Below are positions 27,001 through 33,000 of a stretch of DNA of 64,000 bases, piece after piece (the first letter of the stretch is position 1; each line of letters begins with the position of its first letter). The position numbers and the translations under genes are program-made. The notes beneath the pieces are model-generated. The model worked only from the letters and a program-made list of their open reading frames with translations. It made no database searches and was not told where the DNA came from. The stretch comes from Ariolimax columbianus (taxonomy: Eukaryota; Mollusca; Gastropoda; Stylommatophora; Arionidae), in NCBI GenBank assembly GCA_036924085.1, contig JAVGWX010000006.1:36693533-36757532 (forward strand). The letters are read 5' to 3'.

Positions 27001-30000
27001 ATGAAGCACGGGAGGTGTCCACCAACGGGTAGATGTATGGGACAATAATTAATGTGCGTTAATTTTTTTCCCGCCCACAGAGGGCGTCATTCGCTGGCAG
27101 TCATTCTGTGAGTGTTGCAAATGCCTGACGGATATTCATTTAGCGCGAAATGACTTGAGTGGTAATATTGCATAAAATTTGTTTTTTAAATTGGTGATAC
27201 CCGAGTGGAAACCATTCGGAAGATTCAACAGGCTTTTGGCAATGATGTCATGAGCATCACATGAATTAAGGAGTGGTGCAATCGCTTCAAAGATGACCGA
27301 CACATAGGTGGAGAGCAGATCCCATTCAGGTAAGCCCTCACAAGCAGAAATGACAAGGTCATTGAGAACAGTTGTGTCCCCATCTGAGAACTTGCAAATG
27401 ATGTGAGGATAAACATTGGTTTGATACACTCCATTTTGACCAAGGATTTGGCCATGTGGAGAGTGTCAGCAAAATTTATACTGAAGCTGCTAGCGATGGA
27501 GCAGATGCAACTTATCTGGGAGTCTCGCAGGATAAACTGGACTGCACAAAAGGTTACCCCGACTTCCTGAATACTGTGATCACTGGTGATGAGTTGTGGG
27601 TTTATGGGTATGCACAGCAACATCAAAGTCCTTTTGACCGTTTTCCATGGGGTGGTGCATCACATGTTCAAAACATTATCAAAGAGTACTGCCTGGAGGT
27701 CATCCATCGCCTTCGTAAAGCTGTGCAAATGACTGAACCTGTGGTCAATGGGAACATGACAGTCCCATTATGACAACTCACCCGCCCATTCTTCAAATCT
27801 GATTAAGATTTTCTTGGCCAAACACAACATTCCTCTGGTTCGTCAGACTCCCTAATCTTCTAGCATAGCTCTTTGCAATTTTGGACTGTTCCCCAAGCTG
27901 AAAATGTTGCTGAAAGGAACCCGATATGAGTCACCAGAGGACAATATGGGGAACGTGATAACCCGGCTGTATTCCACTCTCAAATAGGCTTTCTTGAAAT
28001 GATTTCAACAATGGTGGGACCGCTGGGAGAAGTGTGTAAAGGCCCAAAGAGAGTATTTGGAAGAGGATTAGGGTTTCCAGGTGAGGAATTGTATTTTTCC
28101 TGGCGATACATTTTGAACAGACCTAGTAGAAATGTCAAACCTCAATAGAGACTGAAACACTATAGGTGCAGACTGAGGTGGTGACAGATGGTTCATAACA
28201 TAGTGAGATGTGATGCTCCTAAAACTTTCTAGGCTACGCTAAAGACAAATGTAGATGTGATTCTTTTGACCCTCAGCAGTGTGTTATAACGAAGTTGAAC
28301 TGTAAAATAAGTTCTTAACTCATTCACCCCTGAATTTATCTTCAGTAATGTTTCATTAACATGTCACATATTATATACTTAATTTATTCACAATTAAATC
28401 AAATGGAATCGAATGGAATAAAAATATTGTAAATGTGGGAATACAGATTTGTGTAGAGATTACAGTGGCATCATTTATTTTTTAACCAATAAAAAATTAA
28501 AATTGTTTACTCACAACTCAATAACTCTGCCATTTACCAAAACAAGACAATTGTTTACAATTAAAGATAATCCATGTTAAAAGATGTTCATAAAGTTCCA
28601 CCTTATTAACTCTAATAATTTTCACAATATTTACATTTTTCTGAAAGCATAACAAGTTGAAAATGTCAATTATTTTCAACAAAATTACCAGTCATTTAGA
28701 CATGTTTGAACAAATAACTTGCTTCAAACACACCGAAAATGTCTTCCCTGAATATCAAAATGGCGGCACGTTTTTGATATACAACATTTTTGAGCTTTAA
28801 AAATTTGAAATTGAGAAATAGGTGACTTATTGTACACAAAACGTCAGCGCGAACAAGGATAATTTTCATAATTTTTCAGGAGTCAATATGTCGGTTCATC
28901 ATAGTGAATCAGTTACTGGCTGAAAGGCTCATCACAGTGAATTAGTTAATGACTGAAAAACTAACAAGGTTCAAATCCAATATTACATAATAACAGCAAC
29001 AGAAACTTACATGCTATTTTTCTTATGCCAAATTGCATTTGAACCCTCTTTTGCAGTTCAGTCATAATTGGTATTTAGTTTTACTTCAGTTCCAAACACA
29101 TTATGCTGTTACCTTGGTCATAAACCAGTGAAGGTCCAACAAAGCCAATAGAGACAAATTGGGTATATCTGAGGTGTAGGATCTGACCTTGTCCTCACCG
29201 AGCTGTTGCAGCTTAGTGCCCTGTATGAACTGGGGATATGTATTCAGGCCAAGTTCCTCCAGAAGTTTGATTATATGAACTTGTGACCTGGTAAGAAAAA
29301 TAATTATGCATTAAAAAAAAGATTTGTAAATTCTTCTTTCCGTCTTTGGTGTTCGTCCTGAAAAAGAGTTTGGGACATTGTGTCAAAGTTTGCATCGCGG
29401 ATGCAATATCTGTGGCTTTCAGTCGGTTTCAGAACAGCATTTTTTAGACTGGGTTTACTTTCCCTATTTGATACCTATTCTCTAAGCCAGCCTGCATGGT
29501 TGCCGTCTGTTTCCAAGGACAGGATGCCACTTGAAGATGGAATAGGGTCTTTGTCAGTTTTGGGTCACTGACACTGATGCAAGCACTCAGCTATCAGTCG
29601 CTGGCTGCTGTCAGCTCATTCACTGCTGCATCTTCAGCCGGAATTTAGAAATTCAATTACACATACCCCAGTCATTACTGGGAATACAACTTTGATATTT
29701 AAAACATCAATTGAGAAGTACCTTGGTTGAATAAATAGAACTACTGCAACTTCCCAAGCACACTGTACAAAGTGACTAAAGAAGGCTGTGCATGGAGACT
29801 AGCAACATCCTCACATAAATACCACTACTAGAGAAAGGCTTAGATAGAGGCTTCCTGTAAAACGGCCTACTGTAGTAGTGACCTTATGCGTCACTCAACT
29901 CAATCTCTTGAAACATATGAGATATCTCATTTCCCTTGGCTGCTTCAACCAGCCACTGAATACCAAGCAATGCAATTTTAAACTGTTTTACAAATGTTTA

Positions 30001-33000
30001 TTCTTATTCCTCTTAATTCATTCTCAAACTCCTGCTACCATGCCCTTAAAAGGGCTTTGCAAGTAGCAGGATGTAGTCCAGAGAATGGAATGCGCTGTGT
30101 GGTAGTTTACAGCTTGACTGTGATATTTGCCCCTTTTGGTCCGACACATCTGACTTCAGCAGGCATTTCTTTTTATATGGGTTAGCCTTCCCTCTTCAAT
30201 TCCTTCTCCTTAGCCAGTTTGCTCTATTGCAGCTTGTTATCCAGGATCACCACGTAGAGGTGGAGAAGGGTCTTGACCGCTCTGGGTCGCTGGCCCTGAC
30301 GCTTGCACGCACTGCTCAGCATCTTGATGCTAAATGTTTCTACTTTATTAACTTAATTTTTATTTAGCATCTACTTATGGAATGACTGAAGAGTACGGTA
30401 CACAGAACAGATATGTAACAGTAGTCCCATAGCAGACACTGCTGTCAGGGATGAAGTGTTCAAGACATTGTATGTGGTCACAGCTTCGTTATGAGGTGGG
30501 GTGGCCGGTTCCCTTCCTTGCTGCATTTTCTTCCCTAACAGAAAGCCAGGTACCAATTTACAGATTGATGAACTAGAGCATACCAGTAACAAGAGAAACT
30601 TTGAAAAGTGAGTGATCTACCACTATGTGCAGATCTCTATTTCCTTTTCTTTTTTTTAAATAATGACTATCCTGAATTATTTCCTACAATAGAATTTGGG
30701 GACATCACTGTAATGGATCTGAGTGAAAGTATAAGTGCTGCTCAGAAAGTAATGCCATACATTTTTTTTTTCCTCATCCTAGAATAAAGATAGCAAAGTG
30801 AAAATATTCAGTTGCAACACTGATGTTTCGTGCCTGCTTGTGCATAATTCCACGGTCTTCTGACAGATAGGTCTGCTGTAGTACCCCATTAAAATGGTCT
30901 CTTGTCTGTGACATGCATTACAAACAATGAGCTGTAATTGAATTCTTGGTGATGGAGAAATAAAGTGTGGGGAACATTTCCAAACGTTTGTGTACTGCGT
31001 ATGGAAGTTGTGCAGCTGATTGGAGCACCGTTGCATGACGATTTTTAAAAGTTAAAGCTTAAGGAAGTGGAGAGATGGAGCTGCATGATCGGCCATGGAC
31101 TGGGCATCATTCCACAGCCACCAGCCCAGACATGTTGCAGCATGCCTATGCCATCATAAGTCAACAATTAGCCTTACGGTTTTCAGTCAGCAATAGATGT
31201 GTCATGGCAATTGTCTATGATCTTGGATATTCAAATCTATGCACAAGATGGATTCCTCAAAGTCTCACAACCACCAGACGTCAAAGGAACATAGCTACAT
31301 ATACAGGCAAAGAGTAGGTACAGGGAAGGCATGCACGTCCCATACCCTTGTTCCACGCTAACATAAGGCCGTAGAAATGAATGAAGATTATGTGTAAAAT
31401 AACGTGTGTAATAAAAACATTCAGTTATTCTGTGCGTGAATTTAATAAATTGTGAATAAATAATTTCAGGAAAAACAATTGTGTAGCATTACCTTTTCAG
31501 CAATCTTTGTATTTATGTTATCAGCAGTCATTTGAATATGTTCAGTGTGTTGTAGTGGTACTATTCTTTTCTCAGTAGAAAGACTTTGGTAATATTCAAG
31601 CAATATAGGCAAATAAAAAGGATCATAAATATAGAAATAATCGAACAAGTAAAGAAGTCGACATATTTGGGGCAAACCATAACTGAAGATGCCCGCAATG
31701 AGAGAGAAATTAAGACAAGGATTGCAATGACAAAAAAGGGCTTCAAAGAAAAATAGAAATTGCTAACCTCAAAGGATATCAGGATAGAACTTAGGAAAAG
31801 AATAATCGCAACTCATATATAGTCAAATGCACTGTATGATTATAAAACATAGACTCTAACAAAGAAGTCCATGAAAAAAACTTGGATATATTTGAAATAT
31901 GGTGCTACTGTAGAATTGAAAGAGTGAGTTTAATACGAGACAAGAAAGTTCTCTACAGAAGATACTAGAGGGCAAGATTCAAGGGAAGAGAGGACTGAGG
32001 CAACCAAAACTCACCTTTACATCTCAGGCATGCAGAGACATTAAAGTATGAACATGCTGAAATGAAGAGAAATGCAGAGGATAGGATCAAATTGAGAGAC
32101 ATACACAGACAACATTACAACCAGTCCCAGGACTGATCAACCAGACGATAGGGTCAAATTGAGAGACATACTCAGACAACTTTACAACCAGTCCCAGGAC
32201 TGATCAAACAGAGGATAAAGTCAAATGGAGAGATATACTCAGACAACCTGACTAGTCTCAGGACTGATCAACCAGATGATGATGAGGGCTTGTATTTGAG
32301 TAAGTGTGATTTGATTGTTCTCACCTGCCCACCCACTGTCCTCCAAGGTCCCAGTGGTCTGTTCCTTTTGATGACACCAGAGGGACTGTGAGTGTTCTGC
32401 CTCCAACTCGGTCTTAAAGACATGAGGAGATTGTGCAAATAATTAGTACTGATAGATTACTGGGTGGCCTAGAGGTTTGATCTTTTACAGCATTGGTTTT
32501 TCTATATCGTGTGAAATAAAAACCCATCCTGCACACTGTCTGGTGACTGCAAGGGATTTATTGCTCAACCCTATTAATTCTCCATCAGGCTCATCAGTTA
32601 CAATGAATATCCTAATGATGCATGACACACTTCTTGACTCATATTGGGGATGAAGATATGGTGAATGAGATGACAGCAGCCAGCGACTCATAGATAGTGC
32701 CAGGATTAGCGAATCAGAGTTGTCCAAGACCCTACTCTATCTCTAAGTGATGGCCCTGGAAACAGGATGTGCCTTTGCAGCGAGGCTGAGAGAATATGGA
32801 TCAAAGAATGAAGATAAACAAGGTTCCAAAAATATGCCATGCTGAAACTAAATTTGGTGGGTCAAACGGCACAGATATCGCGGCCTGACTGTAAACTGCA
32901 ACACAATGTAAGAAAGTGTTCTTTTAAGGAAGAATGATGAAGAAGAATTGTAGACAATTTTAAAGTATTGTTTTTAATGTTTCTTTTGTATGACTGAGTA

